Translations under genes and position numbers: made by a program
The notes under the pieces: model-generated
Told to the model about the DNA's origin: nothing
Databases searched by the model: none
What the model saw: the letters and a program-made list of their open reading frames with translations, nothing else
Assembly (NCBI RefSeq): GCF_024609325.1
Contig: NZ_JANHMQ010000005.1
Coordinates: 144,968-208,967, forward strand
Origin: Geothrix fuzhouensis
GTDB taxonomy: Bacteria > Acidobacteriota > Holophagae > Holophagales > Holophagaceae
DNA length: 64,000 bases
Reading direction: 5' to 3'
Part shown: positions 24,416-32,908 of the stretch, piece by piece
Layout of the letters: each line of letters opens with the position of its first letter
Position numbering within the stretch: the first letter of the stretch is position 1

Positions 24416-24855
24416 GGCAGTTTATCAAGAGCCTGCCGAATCCCGACCTCACGAGTGGTCTCCCGGTCAATCGGTCCTTTGACTTTTTAATGTATGACAT
24501 TCAAATAGAAAATACCAGCATTGATTGTTTTATTAAACACATGAAAATCACTAGGCAAATACTTCTGAATTTCGCGGAGTCCTCCCAGAACTAAGGCAGC
24601 CAGAACCAGCTCCCGATGAGGCGGTTTTTGGCCCACTGGAACGGTTTGGACACAAAGGGCCCGCAACCGGCCTCGTCCTTTTTGTGGCACATCACAAATG
24701 GGCACATCTGGCCGAATGGAAAAACGATAGTCACAAGTCTCTTTTTTCTGGCGTTTGCACTGGTATTTCAACCTTATTAGAAGATTGAATGTTCTACCCT
24801 CAAGTCATCTGAGATTCCCCAGCGGGTCCATCCGTCGTTAAACCCGAGTCGCCCC
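24416..24855. other. AT-richer leader region before the polysaccharide locus
   Basis: About 440 bases of clearly lower GC content with no convincing gene. It probably carries the promoter for the + strand block. The best candidate is TTGCAC (24755-24760), 17 bases, TAGAAG (24778-24783), about 70 bases before the first start codon. A short T-run and several small direct repeats are present. I see no recognisable riboswitch. Confidence 0.4.
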
Positions 24856-26799
24856 ATGCCCACTCATCGCTCCCTTCTGCGCCACCCCCGCCTTCGGCAG
24901 GCCGTTAAGCTGACCCTCGACCTCCTTCTGGCAGGCGCAGCCTGGACCACCAGTGAGCGGTTCCTGTCCGTGGGGCAGCCCATCGCCTGGCACTTGGGGG
25001 CCTGGGTCGCTTTGAGCGGGTTGGCCAACCTTGGCTTCAACCTCACCCGCCAGCAGTACCGCTACATCGGCTTCCGCGACACCCTGCGCCTGATCGGCGC
25101 CTCCCTCACCCTCTGCCTGTCGGCCCTCATCCTCGGCCACCTCACCAGTGAGCTCGAAGGCGCCCTCAGCTTCGACACGCTCTTCACCGCCAGCCTCGCC
25201 ACCGCCGTGGCCTGGGCACTCGGGCGCGCCGCCGTCCGGGCCCGGTACGAGCGCATCCTCAAGGAAACCGCCGCCAAGGGCCCTGCAGCCCTCCAGCGCA
25301 CCCTCATCGTGGGGGCCGGTCGGGCCGGGCTCCTCGTCGCCCAGGAGATCCAGCGGCATCCCGAGCTGGGCAGCCAGGTCATCGGCTATGTGGACGATGC
25401 TTTCGACAAGCAGGGCATCCTCCTGCAGGGCCTCCCCGTGATGGGCCCATCCCGGCTGCTCCGCACCCTCATCGCCGACCACCGCATCACCCAGGTGGTG
25501 CTGGCCATTCCCAGCGCGAACGGGGCCACCCTCCGCCGCCTGCGGGAGGCGGCCCAGACCACCGGCGTCCGCATCAAGACCGTGCCGGGCATCTCCGAGC
25601 TGCTGGGCCCCATGACCTGGAAACCCGAGCTGCGTGACATCTCCATCGAGGACCTGCTGCGCCGCGAGCCCATCCAGCTCGACCAGAGCGCCCTGGGCAG
25701 CATCCTCGAGGACGCCACCGTGCTCATCACCGGCGCCGGCGGCTCCATCGGCAGCGAACTGGCCCGCCAGGTGGCCGCCTTCCGCCCCGCCCGGCTCATC
25801 CTGCTCGGCCGTGGCGAGAACAGCCTGTGGGAGATCGAGCGCAACCTCCGCGCCCTCTTCCCCAACCAGGGGCTTGCCGTCGAGCTCTGCGACATCCGCC
25901 ACACCAACCGCCTGCGGCACGTCTTCGAGCGCTGGCGACCGCAGGTGGTGCTCCACGCCGCCGCCCACAAGCACGTGCCCTACCTCGAGGCCCACCCCGA
26001 AGAGGCCGTCAACAACAACATCTTCGGCACCGAGCGGGTGCTGGACGCGGCCCTGGCCGTGGGCGTCCACACCTTCGTGAACATCTCCACGGACAAGTCC
26101 GTCAACCCCACCAATGTGCTGGGGGCCTCCAAGCACATCGCCGAGGGCCTGGTGCTCCGCGCCGCCCGGCGCGCGCCCGCGGGCGCCCACTACGTGAGCG
26201 TGCGCTTCGGCAACGTGCTGGGCAGCCGGGGCAGCGTCATCCCCATCTTCCGCCAGCAGATCCAGGCTGGCGGCCCCCTCACGGTGACCCACCCGGACAT
26301 GATCCGCTACTTCATGACCATCCCCGAGGCCAGCCAGCTGGCCCTGCAGGCCGGCATCCTGGGCGACACCGGTAAGGTCTACGTCCTGGACATGGGCGAG
26401 CCCGTCCGCATCGTGGATCTGGCCACGGACATGGCCCGCCTCTCGGGCCTGGTGCCCGGCCGGGACATCGAGGTGAAGTTCACCGGCATCCGGCCCGGCG
26501 AGAAGCTCTTCGAAGAGCTGTTCTCCGCCCAGGAGGAATCCCGCACGGACGTCCACCCCAAAGTCCTGGACGCCCACCTCCAGGAGCCGGAAGAGGCCCT
26601 GTTCGAACAAGGCCTGGATGGCCTGCGCCTGGCCATGGAAGAAGACGAAGGCCGGCGACAGACCCAGATGCTGCGCTGGTTGCGCCGCCTGGTGCCCACC
26701 TACACCCCCTCCGCCCTGGGGCTCGGCCGGTACGCCGAAGAGAACCGCGATCCTCGCCGCTCCGGTGCCAACCCCGTCTACATCGGCGGCGACTCTTAG
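24856..26799 (+). CDS. pglF: Membrane UDP-GlcNAc 4,6-dehydratase, PglF/WbpM/CapD type
   Basis: This NDP-sugar dehydratase makes a UDP-4-keto-6-deoxy-HexNAc. The 647-residue protein has four N-terminal membrane helices (about 10-125), a first Rossmann domain with GAGRAG at 153-158, and a catalytic short-chain dehydrogenase domain with GAGGSIG at 293-299. Between residues 405 and 420 it has STDKSVNPTN with Lys414. The long form with membrane segments and two Rossmann folds is that of PglF/WbpM. The next genes (aminotransferase, phosphoglycosyltransferase, acetyltransferase) match PglE, PglC and PglD, so the product is probably UDP-bacillosamine. It opens the + strand block of the locus. Confidence 0.85.
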   Translation: MPTHRSLLRHPRLRQAVKLTLDLLLAGAAWTTSERFLSVGQPIAWHLGAWVALSGLANLGFNLTRQQYRYIGFRDTLRLIGASLTLCLSALILGHLTSELEGALSFDTLFTASLATAVAWALGRAAVRARYERILKETAAKGPAALQRTLIVGAGRAGLLVAQEIQRHPELGSQVIGYVDDAFDKQGILLQGLPVMGPSRLLRTLIADHRITQVVLAIPSANGATLRRLREAAQTTGVRIKTVPGISELLGPMTWKPELRDISIEDLLRREPIQLDQSALGSILEDATVLITGAGGSIGSELARQVAAFRPARLILLGRGENSLWEIERNLRALFPNQGLAVELCDIRHTNRLRHVFERWRPQVVLHAAAHKHVPYLEAHPEEAVNNNIFGTERVLDAALAVGVHTFVNISTDKSVNPTNVLGASKHIAEGLVLRAARRAPAGAHYVSVRFGNVLGSRGSVIPIFRQQIQAGGPLTVTHPDMIRYFMTIPEASQLALQAGILGDTGKVYVLDMGEPVRIVDLATDMARLSGLVPGRDIEVKFTGIRPGEKLFEELFSAQEESRTDVHPKVLDAHLQEPEEALFEQGLDGLRLAMEEDEGRRQTQMLRWLRRLVPTYTPSALGLGRYAEENRDPRRSGANPVYIGGDS

Positions 26800-26880
26800 C
26801 CCCAGGCCCCGAAATCGCCCACCCGTTTGGCCGTCACAACATCCCCCGCCGCGCCTACGGCCGTTTGCCGGAGTCCTCCC

Positions 26881-28077
26881 ATGCCGCACACCTTCCCCCC
26901 CTGGCCCGCCTACGCCGAGGATGAAGTCGAAGCCGTGACCCGGATCCTCCGCAGCGGCAAGGTGAACTACTGGACCGGTCAGGAAGGCCGGGCCTTCGAG
27001 CGGGAGTATGCCGAGGCCGCCGGCTGCCATTACGGCGTGGCCCTCATGAACGGCACCGCCGCCCTGGAGCTGGCCATCCGCGCCCTGGACCTGCCCGCCG
27101 GGTCGGAAGTCATCACCACCCCCCGCACCTTCATCGCCAGCGCCAGCGCGGCCGTGGCTCAGGGCTGCGTCCCCGTGCTGGCCGATGTGGATCCCGACAG
27201 TGGGAACCTGACGGCCGAATCCATCGCCCAGGTGATCACTCCGAAAACCCGCGCCATCATCGCCGTGCACCTGGCGGGCTGGCCCTGCGACATGGATCCC
27301 ATCATGGAGCTGGCCGAGCGGCACGGGCTGAAGGTCATCGAAGACTGCGCCCAGGCCAACGGTGCCACCTACAAGGGCCGCCCAGTCGGCGGGCTCGGCC
27401 ACGTGGGGTGCTTCTCCTTCTGCCAGGACAAGATCATCACCACCGGCGGCGAAGGGGGCATGCTCACCACCAACGATGAGCAGGTCTGGCGCCGGGCCTG
27501 GGAGTACAAGGACCACGGCAAGAGCTTCGACGCCGTCTACCACCGCGAACACGCGCCCGGGTTCCGCTGGCTGCACGAATCCTTCGGCACCAACTGGCGC
27601 ATGACGGAAATCCAGGCCGTCATCGGGCGCCTGCAGCTCCTCAAGCTGGATGAGTGGACCAGCCTCCGCCGCCAGAACATGGACTACCTCCTGGACGCCC
27701 TGGAGGGCCACCCGGCGCTGCGGGTCCCCCGACCTGGGCCCGGCTTCGGCCACGCGGCCTACAAGGCCTACGTCTACGTCCGCCCCGAGCAATTGCAGGA
27801 AGGCTGGAACCGCGACCGCATCATGATCGAGGTCGCCAACCAGGGCCTCCCCTGCTTCAGCGGCAGCTGCGGCGAGATCTACCGGGAGGAGGCCTTCACC
27901 GGCGCCGGCCTGGGCCCTGAAGCGCCCCTGCCTGTGGCTCAGCAGCTGGGCGAGACCAGCCTGATGTTCCAGGTCCACCCTGGCCTGAAGGAGAGCCACC
28001 ACGACATGCTGCTCCGGGCCCTCCGGGGCGCCCTGCAGGCCGCCATGGATGACAGCTTCGCCGAGGCCGCTGGCTGA
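26881..28077 (+). CDS. pglE: DegT/DnrJ/EryC1/StrS aminotransferase, PglE-like
   Basis: This PLP enzyme transfers an amino group to the 4-keto sugar made by the preceding dehydratase. The 398-residue protein has the typical fold, with the phosphate-binding MNGTAALELA, Asp155 in EDCAQANGATYKG (binds the PLP pyridine nitrogen) and the Schiff-base Lys184 in CQDKIITTGGEGGM. Length is near the family mean. The start ATG at 26881 has GGAG a suitable distance upstream. It lies between pglF-like and the sugar transferase gene, from which it is separated by three bases. Substrate identity as UDP-4-keto-QuiNAc is inferred from the neighbourhood. Confidence 0.85.
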   Translation: MPHTFPPWPAYAEDEVEAVTRILRSGKVNYWTGQEGRAFEREYAEAAGCHYGVALMNGTAALELAIRALDLPAGSEVITTPRTFIASASAAVAQGCVPVLADVDPDSGNLTAESIAQVITPKTRAIIAVHLAGWPCDMDPIMELAERHGLKVIEDCAQANGATYKGRPVGGLGHVGCFSFCQDKIITTGGEGGMLTTNDEQVWRRAWEYKDHGKSFDAVYHREHAPGFRWLHESFGTNWRMTEIQAVIGRLQLLKLDEWTSLRRQNMDYLLDALEGHPALRVPRPGPGFGHAAYKAYVYVRPEQLQEGWNRDRIMIEVANQGLPCFSGSCGEIYREEAFTGAGLGPEAPLPVAQQLGETSLMFQVHPGLKESHHDMLLRALRGALQAAMDDSFAEAAG

Positions 28078-28079
28078 TC

Positions 28080-28727
28080 ATGTATCCCTTCCTGAAACGC
28101 ACCCTGGACCTCGGCGTCGCCCTGGTCCTCCTGCTCCTCCTGGCACCGGTCCTGGCCTTCACGGCTCTGCTGGTGCGCTGGAAGCTGGGGTCGCCGGTCT
28201 TATTCCGGCAGGAGCGCGCGGGCCGATTGGGCCACCCCTTCACCATCTTCAAGTTCCGCACCATGACCGAGGCGCGGGATCCCGAAGGCCACCTCCTGCC
28301 CGACGGGGACCGGCTCACCCCCTTCGGCCAGTTCCTCCGCAGCAGCAGCCTGGACGAGCTGCCCCAGCTGCTGAACGTCCTCAAGGGCGATATAAGCCTC
28401 GTAGGCCCTAGACCCCTTCCCACACGCTATGTTCCGCGTTACACCCCCGAACAGCACCGCCGCCTCGACTGCCCGCCCGGCATCACCGGCTGGGCCCAGG
28501 TCAACGGGCGAAACATGGTGAATTGGGATACCCGCTTTGGCCTGGACACCTGGTACGTGGATAACCGATCCACGGCGCTAGACCTTCGCATCCTCGCCCT
28601 GACCTTCTGGCGGGTTATTTGTCGTACCGGCATCAGCCAGAAGGGCCAAGCCACCATGACCGAATTCCGTGGAAAAAGCCCCGCCACTCCCCAAACCAAT
28701 ATCACTCCTCGTCGGGAGTCCGCATGA
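28080..28727 (+). CDS. pglC: Bacterial sugar transferase (monotopic phosphoglycosyl transferase), PglC-like
   Basis: This initiating enzyme attaches a phospho-sugar to undecaprenyl phosphate in the inner membrane. The 215-residue protein has the short monotopic form: an N-terminal re-entrant hydrophobic helix (about 8-32), the basic region around FTIFKFRTMTEA, and the catalytic Asp92-Glu93 pair in SLDELPQLLNVLKGD followed by VGPRPLP. The PGITGWAQVNGRN motif near residue 140 is typical. With neighbouring bacillosamine enzymes it probably uses UDP-diNAcBac as donor. It overlaps the acetyltransferase start by four bases. The C-terminal 20 residues are unconserved in appearance. Confidence 0.88.
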   Translation: MYPFLKRTLDLGVALVLLLLLAPVLAFTALLVRWKLGSPVLFRQERAGRLGHPFTIFKFRTMTEARDPEGHLLPDGDRLTPFGQFLRSSSLDELPQLLNVLKGDISLVGPRPLPTRYVPRYTPEQHRRLDCPPGITGWAQVNGRNMVNWDTRFGLDTWYVDNRSTALDLRILALTFWRVICRTGISQKGQATMTEFRGKSPATPQTNITPRRESA

Positions 28728-29377
28728 AACGCGTGGCCATCATTGGCGCCGGTGGTTTCGCCCGTGAAGTCGCGTGGCTTATCAGCGATATCAATGCCGT
28801 TACGCCGGCTATTGATCTAGTATGCCACCTCGTCAGTGACCTGGACCATGCCACTGGCCCGCATACGGGTGGCATGGTCATTCACGATTTTTCGTGGCTA
28901 GAGGAAAACCAATCCAAAGTCGACGGTCTGGTAATGGGGATCGGCACCCCTTCCACCAAGTTCCGATTGGTCACGGAGCTTAGGAGCAGGTTTCCCGAGA
29001 AGACGTGGCCAAACCTCATCCACCCTAGCGTCCTGTTCGATGCCGGTTCGACACGATTTGGAATGGGCGTGGTCCTCTGTGCCGGAAGCATTGCCACCGT
29101 AAACACGTTCTTCGATGACTTCGCGATGGTCAATCTGAAGTGCACCATTGGGCACGAATCCACCATCGGACCTTATTCGGTACTCAACCCCACGGTAAAC
29201 ATCTCTGGGAACGTAACATTGGGTGAACAAGTTCTGGTGGGAACCGGGGCCCAGGCTCTTCAGAATCTCAGGATCGGCAGTAGAGCCACCATCGGTGCCG
29301 GTTCAGTCGTCACCAAGGATGTTCCAGATGGGCTAACCGTGGCAGGCGTACCGGCCAAACCACTGCATAAAACCTGA
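28724..29377 (+). CDS. pglD: Sugar O/N-acetyltransferase with left-handed beta-helix, PglD/NeuD-like
   Basis: The 217-residue protein has an N-terminal GAGGFAREVAWL Rossmann-like motif and C-terminal hexapeptide repeats (about residues 110-200) forming a left-handed beta-helix, as in NeuD and PglD. Sequence such as SVLNPTVNISGNVTLGEQV and RIGSRATIGAGSVV shows the repeat rhythm, and the end VAGVPAKPL is characteristic. It probably acetylates the 4-amino group of the UDP-sugar to give UDP-N,N'-diacetylbacillosamine. The start overlaps the transferase stop (ATGA). It is the last + strand gene; the rest of the locus is on the other strand and meets it 45 bases away. Confidence 0.85.
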   Translation: MKRVAIIGAGGFAREVAWLISDINAVTPAIDLVCHLVSDLDHATGPHTGGMVIHDFSWLEENQSKVDGLVMGIGTPSTKFRLVTELRSRFPEKTWPNLIHPSVLFDAGSTRFGMGVVLCAGSIATVNTFFDDFAMVNLKCTIGHESTIGPYSVLNPTVNISGNVTLGEQVLVGTGAQALQNLRIGSRATIGAGSVVTKDVPDGLTVAGVPAKPLHKT

Positions 29378-29422
29378 AGGCCCACACTCAGTTGAGCATC
29401 GTGGTGACCAGTGGTGCCGGAT

Positions 29423-30520
29423 TCATCGGCCCCCAGCCTCGCGCACGCAGGCCAGTGTGAGCAACAGATCCTGGATCTCTTGAGATTCAAGACGCTTAGC
29501 ATTGTGGGAGTGGTACTCCTCAGCCTTGCTGTGCGCAGGATCTCCCTCCGTGAAGAACTTCCCGTAATTCAGATCTCTGGTATCGGCAGGCACGCGGTAG
29601 AAGTCCCCCATGTCCTCCGCCCGGGCCATCTCTTCTCGGGAAACCAGGGATTCGTACAGCTTTTCCCCATGCCGGGTGCCGATCACCTGGATGGGATTGT
29701 CCACCTTGAGCAGGCCCTTGATGGCCAGGGCCAGATCGCCGATGGTGGCAGCCGGGGACTTCCGGATGAAAGTATCCCCGCTGCGGCCATGCTCGAAGGC
29801 GAATTCCACCAGCTCCACCGCCACATCCAGGTGCATCAGGAAACGGGTCATGGCGGGATCCGTCACGCTGAGGGGCTTCCCCGCCTTGATCTGGTCCAGG
29901 AACAGGGGAATGACCGAGCCGCGGGAGGCCATGACGTTGCCATACCGGGTCACCACGATGGTGGTCTGGCCTTCCTCGAGGTTGCGTGATTCCGCCACAG
30001 CCACCTTCTCCATGAGGGCCTTGGAAATGCCCATGGCGTTGATGGGGTACACAGCCTTGTCCGTGCTGAGGCAAATGACCTTCTGCACCCCTTCCTGGAT
30101 GCAGGCATTCAGCAGGTTGTGGGTGCCCATCACATTGGTGCGCACGGCCTCCGCGGGATAGAACTCACAGGAGGGCACCTGCTTGAGGGCCGCCGCGTGG
30201 AACACGTAGTCCACCCCCCGCAAAGCGGAGGCGATGCCATGGGGTTCGCGTACATCACCGATGTAGTACTTGATGCGGCCATCGCGGTACTCGTGGCGCA
30301 TGTCGTCCTGCTTCTTCTCATCCCGGCTGAAGATGCGGATCTCATCAATATCGGACTGGAGATACTTGCGCAGAACCGCATTGCCGAAGGAACCGGTCCC
30401 ACCCGTGATGAGCAGTTTCTTGCGCGAAAGACCGGCGATCGGGGGCACAGGCAACTCCACATCAAACGAAGGTAGTAACGACCTCCCAGCATGGCCGGTC
30501 GAGGAAGAAACAGGGATCAC
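29423..30520 (-). CDS. fnlA: UDP-GlcNAc 4,6-dehydratase (5-inverting), first enzyme of UDP-L-FucNAc synthesis
   Basis: The 365-residue protein is a soluble short-chain dehydrogenase of the CapD/CapE/WbjB class. The cofactor motif GGTGSFG is at residues 40-46, and the segments FHAAALKQVPSCE, STDKAVYPINAMG and RYGNVMASRGSVIP are typical. Together with the two enzymes upstream on the same strand (CapF-like, and an epimerase) it can complete the FnlA-B-C route to UDP-L-FucNAc. It starts at a GTG and carries an N-terminal extension of about 33 residues before the fold, unusual for this family. A later start cannot be excluded. It lies just after the WbuB-like glycosyltransferase. Confidence 0.85.
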   Translation of the reverse strand: MIPVSSSTGHAGRSLLPSFDVELPVPPIAGLSRKKLLITGGTGSFGNAVLRKYLQSDIDEIRIFSRDEKKQDDMRHEYRDGRIKYYIGDVREPHGIASALRGVDYVFHAAALKQVPSCEFYPAEAVRTNVMGTHNLLNACIQEGVQKVICLSTDKAVYPINAMGISKALMEKVAVAESRNLEEGQTTIVVTRYGNVMASRGSVIPLFLDQIKAGKPLSVTDPAMTRFLMHLDVAVELVEFAFEHGRSGDTFIRKSPAATIGDLALAIKGLLKVDNPIQVIGTRHGEKLYESLVSREEMARAEDMGDFYRVPADTRDLNYGKFFTEGDPAHSKAEEYHSHNAKRLESQEIQDLLLTLACVREAGGR

Positions 30521-30547
30521 ACTCTCCCTGAATCTGCCCAGGTCGCA

Positions 30548-31765
30548 TTATCTGGTGGTAGCGAAAAGGGCCAGGAATGCTTCGGTTCCCACCTCGATCG
30601 AGAGGCGTTCCGCGTAAAAATGACGACCACGATCTCCCAGCTTCGCCCGCGCCTCCGGTGGCAGTCGATGGAGCGCCAGGACGGCCTCCACGAGGGACTC
30701 TGGATGCTCTGGTTCGAAGTAAAAACCTGCTCCCGATTCGCGGACCAAGTCCGCACCATCGCCTCGGACCCCGCAAAGGATGGGGCACCCGATCGCAAGG
30801 TAGGTCTGAGTGCGGGATGGGATGGTGATTGCGAACAGTGGGTCGTTCTTTAGGTGAACCAGCAGGGCTTCCGCCCTGTGAAGGAGGGCGCCGATCTCCT
30901 GCACAGGGCGCCTCGGCAAGAATAGGACGTTCGTCAGGCCAAGCGAGGCGGCCCGGGCCTGCAAGTAGGGTTGTTCCACTCCGCCCCCCACTAGCACGAA
31001 CTGGATGGCTGGCTCGATGATGCTGAGCATCTGAGCCGCATCCAGCACCACATCCAGGCCCTGCATCTTCCCCATGTTGCCTGCCATCACTACATTGAAG
31101 CGACCCTCCATGAGGGCCGCTTCATCGGGCCGGATGACACCAGGCTGCGTCTGAATCTCGTCACACCAATTTGGAATGACTTCCACCTTCCCCTCCGGGA
31201 CCCCGCGGGAGACCAGCACCTTCTTGAACCCGGGCGAGAGCACAGCAATCTTCGTAGCACGCCGGTACATAAAGCGGCACCAGGCGGCCACCATGGGAAC
31301 CAAGCCTTTAAACCGCACCGGAAGCATCCCCGAGGCCATGATGGAATCCGGCCACAGATCCTGGATGTCCAGAACGAAGGGTGCGCGCCGGACCAGCCCG
31401 ATGATCCAGGCCGGAAACCCGATTGGGGCATGGCCATGATACGCATAGATGACATCTGGTCTGCGTACTATCCAAGGACCGAGAATGGCGGCTGCACTGG
31501 CAAAACTTAGATAGTTGGCCATGCGACGAAAGCCCCCCGCATCATGGCTGGGGTACAGAGGAACCCGCAGGACCGTGATTCCATCAATCACTTCCCGCTG
31601 GAACAAACGCAGTCGATAGCCCGGATAGAACTCCCCACCGGGATAATTCGGGAACCCTGTCAAGACCTCCACCTCATGGCCTTGACGCACCAGTTCTTTG
31701 GCGAAAGGCAGCCCCTTGAGCATGGGCTCTGGATCGAAGTACTGGGTCAACAGCAGGATGCGCAT
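30548..31765 (-). CDS. wbuB: GT4 glycosyltransferase, WbuB-like (L-FucNAc transferase candidate)
   Basis: A 405-residue GT-B glycosyltransferase. The N-terminal domain starts MRILLLTQYFDPEP and has LTGFPNYPGG and DIQDLWPDS. The C-terminal donor domain has the usual SRTQTYLAIGCPILCGV and E-x7-E-like region. The N-terminal signature and the position beside fnlA/fnlB/fnlC resemble the wbuB genes of O-antigen loci, where WbuB transfers L-FucNAc. The sugar specificity is inferred from that context alone. It is followed by the fnlA gene after 27 bases and preceded by the epimerase gene after 15. Confidence 0.78.
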   Translation of the reverse strand: MRILLLTQYFDPEPMLKGLPFAKELVRQGHEVEVLTGFPNYPGGEFYPGYRLRLFQREVIDGITVLRVPLYPSHDAGGFRRMANYLSFASAAAILGPWIVRRPDVIYAYHGHAPIGFPAWIIGLVRRAPFVLDIQDLWPDSIMASGMLPVRFKGLVPMVAAWCRFMYRRATKIAVLSPGFKKVLVSRGVPEGKVEVIPNWCDEIQTQPGVIRPDEAALMEGRFNVVMAGNMGKMQGLDVVLDAAQMLSIIEPAIQFVLVGGGVEQPYLQARAASLGLTNVLFLPRRPVQEIGALLHRAEALLVHLKNDPLFAITIPSRTQTYLAIGCPILCGVRGDGADLVRESGAGFYFEPEHPESLVEAVLALHRLPPEARAKLGDRGRHFYAERLSIEVGTEAFLALFATTR

Positions 31766-31780
31766 ACTCCCACGCTGCCT

Positions 31781-32908
31781 TCAGTACCGGCGCCACACCA
31801 CACGGTTCACGTAGTCCGTATAGCTGAGGATCACCCGGGCCACGGTCTGGCTCACGTGGGGCGCGTCATAGTCCGCCACGAGACGGGTTTGCCGGCCCTC
31901 TCGGCGGCCTGATTCCAGCAGGGCCAGGCCCTGATCCACCCGGTCCCAGGCCAGGCCCGTCATCATCACGGCGCCTTCCTCCATGCCTTCGGGCCGCTCG
32001 TGAGCTTCCCGGAGGTTGAGGGCCGGCAGGTCCAGGATGGAGGCTTCCTCCGTGATGGTGCCGCTGTCGGACAGGACAGCCGCCGCTGACATCTGGAGCC
32101 TGATGTAGTCCAGGAAACCTAGCGGTTTCAGAAGCTCCACCAAGGGATCCAACCCGAGGCCCAACGCATCCAGTCGTGCCCGGGTGCGGGGGTGGGTGGA
32201 CACGATGATCCGCCGCTTCCGGGTGGCGGCCAGCTGGTTGAGTGTTTCGACAAAGCGCCGGAGGTTTGCCTCCGCGTCCACATTCTCCTCCCGGTGGCAG
32301 CTCACCACGTAGTACCCACCGGAAGTCAGGGCAAGGCGGGCCAGGATGTCCGAGGCCTCGATGCGGGGCATGGCGTGGTGCAGTACCTCGTACATGGGGC
32401 TGCCGGTCTTGATGATGCGGTCCGGCGGCAGGCCCTCGCGCAGCAGGTTCTCCCGGGCCAGGGTGCTGTAGGGCAGGTTGATGTCCGCGGTGTGGTCCAC
32501 GATTTTGCGGTTGGTCTCTTCGGGTACCCGGGCATCGAAGCAGCGGTTCCCAGCCTCCATGTGGAAGATGGGGATCTTGCGGCGCTTGGCGGGGATCACG
32601 GATAGACAGCTGTTGGTGTCCCCCAGCACCAGCAGGGCATCCGGCTGGAAGGCCTCCAGCACGGGGTCGATGCGGGCGATGATGTTGCCGATGGTTTCGG
32701 CCAGCGAGCCGCCCACCGCTTCGAGGAAGTAATCGGGCTTCCGCAGAGCCAAATCGTCGAAGAAGACCTGGTTCAGCTCGAAATCATAGTTCTGCCCCGT
32801 GTGGGCCAGGCGATGATCGAAATCCTGCTCCAGCCGGGCGATCACCCGGGATAGCCGGATGATCTCCGGGCGGGTTCCAACCACGGTGAGGACGCGCAAT
32901 CGACTCAT
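31781..32908 (-). CDS. fnlC: Non-hydrolysing UDP-HexNAc 2-epimerase, FnlC/WbjD-like
   Basis: The 375-residue protein belongs to the WecB/WbjD epimerase family. The N-terminus VVGTRPEIIRLSRVI is the family start motif; GDTNSCLSVIPAKRRK, HMEAGNRCFD and VPEETNRKIVDHTADI are strongly conserved, and SCHREEN and SDSGTITEEA occur later. In the UDP-L-FucNAc route it inverts C2 of UDP-N-acetyl-L-pneumosamine. It overlaps the CapF-like gene by four bases, as expected for a working pair. The alternative, UDP-GlcNAc to UDP-ManNAc, is less likely given that neighbour. Confidence 0.87.
   Translation of the reverse strand: MSRLRVLTVVGTRPEIIRLSRVIARLEQDFDHRLAHTGQNYDFELNQVFFDDLALRKPDYFLEAVGGSLAETIGNIIARIDPVLEAFQPDALLVLGDTNSCLSVIPAKRRKIPIFHMEAGNRCFDARVPEETNRKIVDHTADINLPYSTLARENLLREGLPPDRIIKTGSPMYEVLHHAMPRIEASDILARLALTSGGYYVVSCHREENVDAEANLRRFVETLNQLAATRKRRIIVSTHPRTRARLDALGLGLDPLVELLKPLGFLDYIRLQMSAAAVLSDSGTITEEASILDLPALNLREAHERPEGMEEGAVMMTGLAWDRVDQGLALLESGRREGRQTRLVADYDAPHVSQTVARVILSYTDYVNRVVWRRY

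Noticed and set aside
24838..28002. 1054-codon minus-strand frame opposite the pglF and pglE-like genes
   Set aside because: Both + strand genes have intact catalytic motifs; the antisense frame has none.
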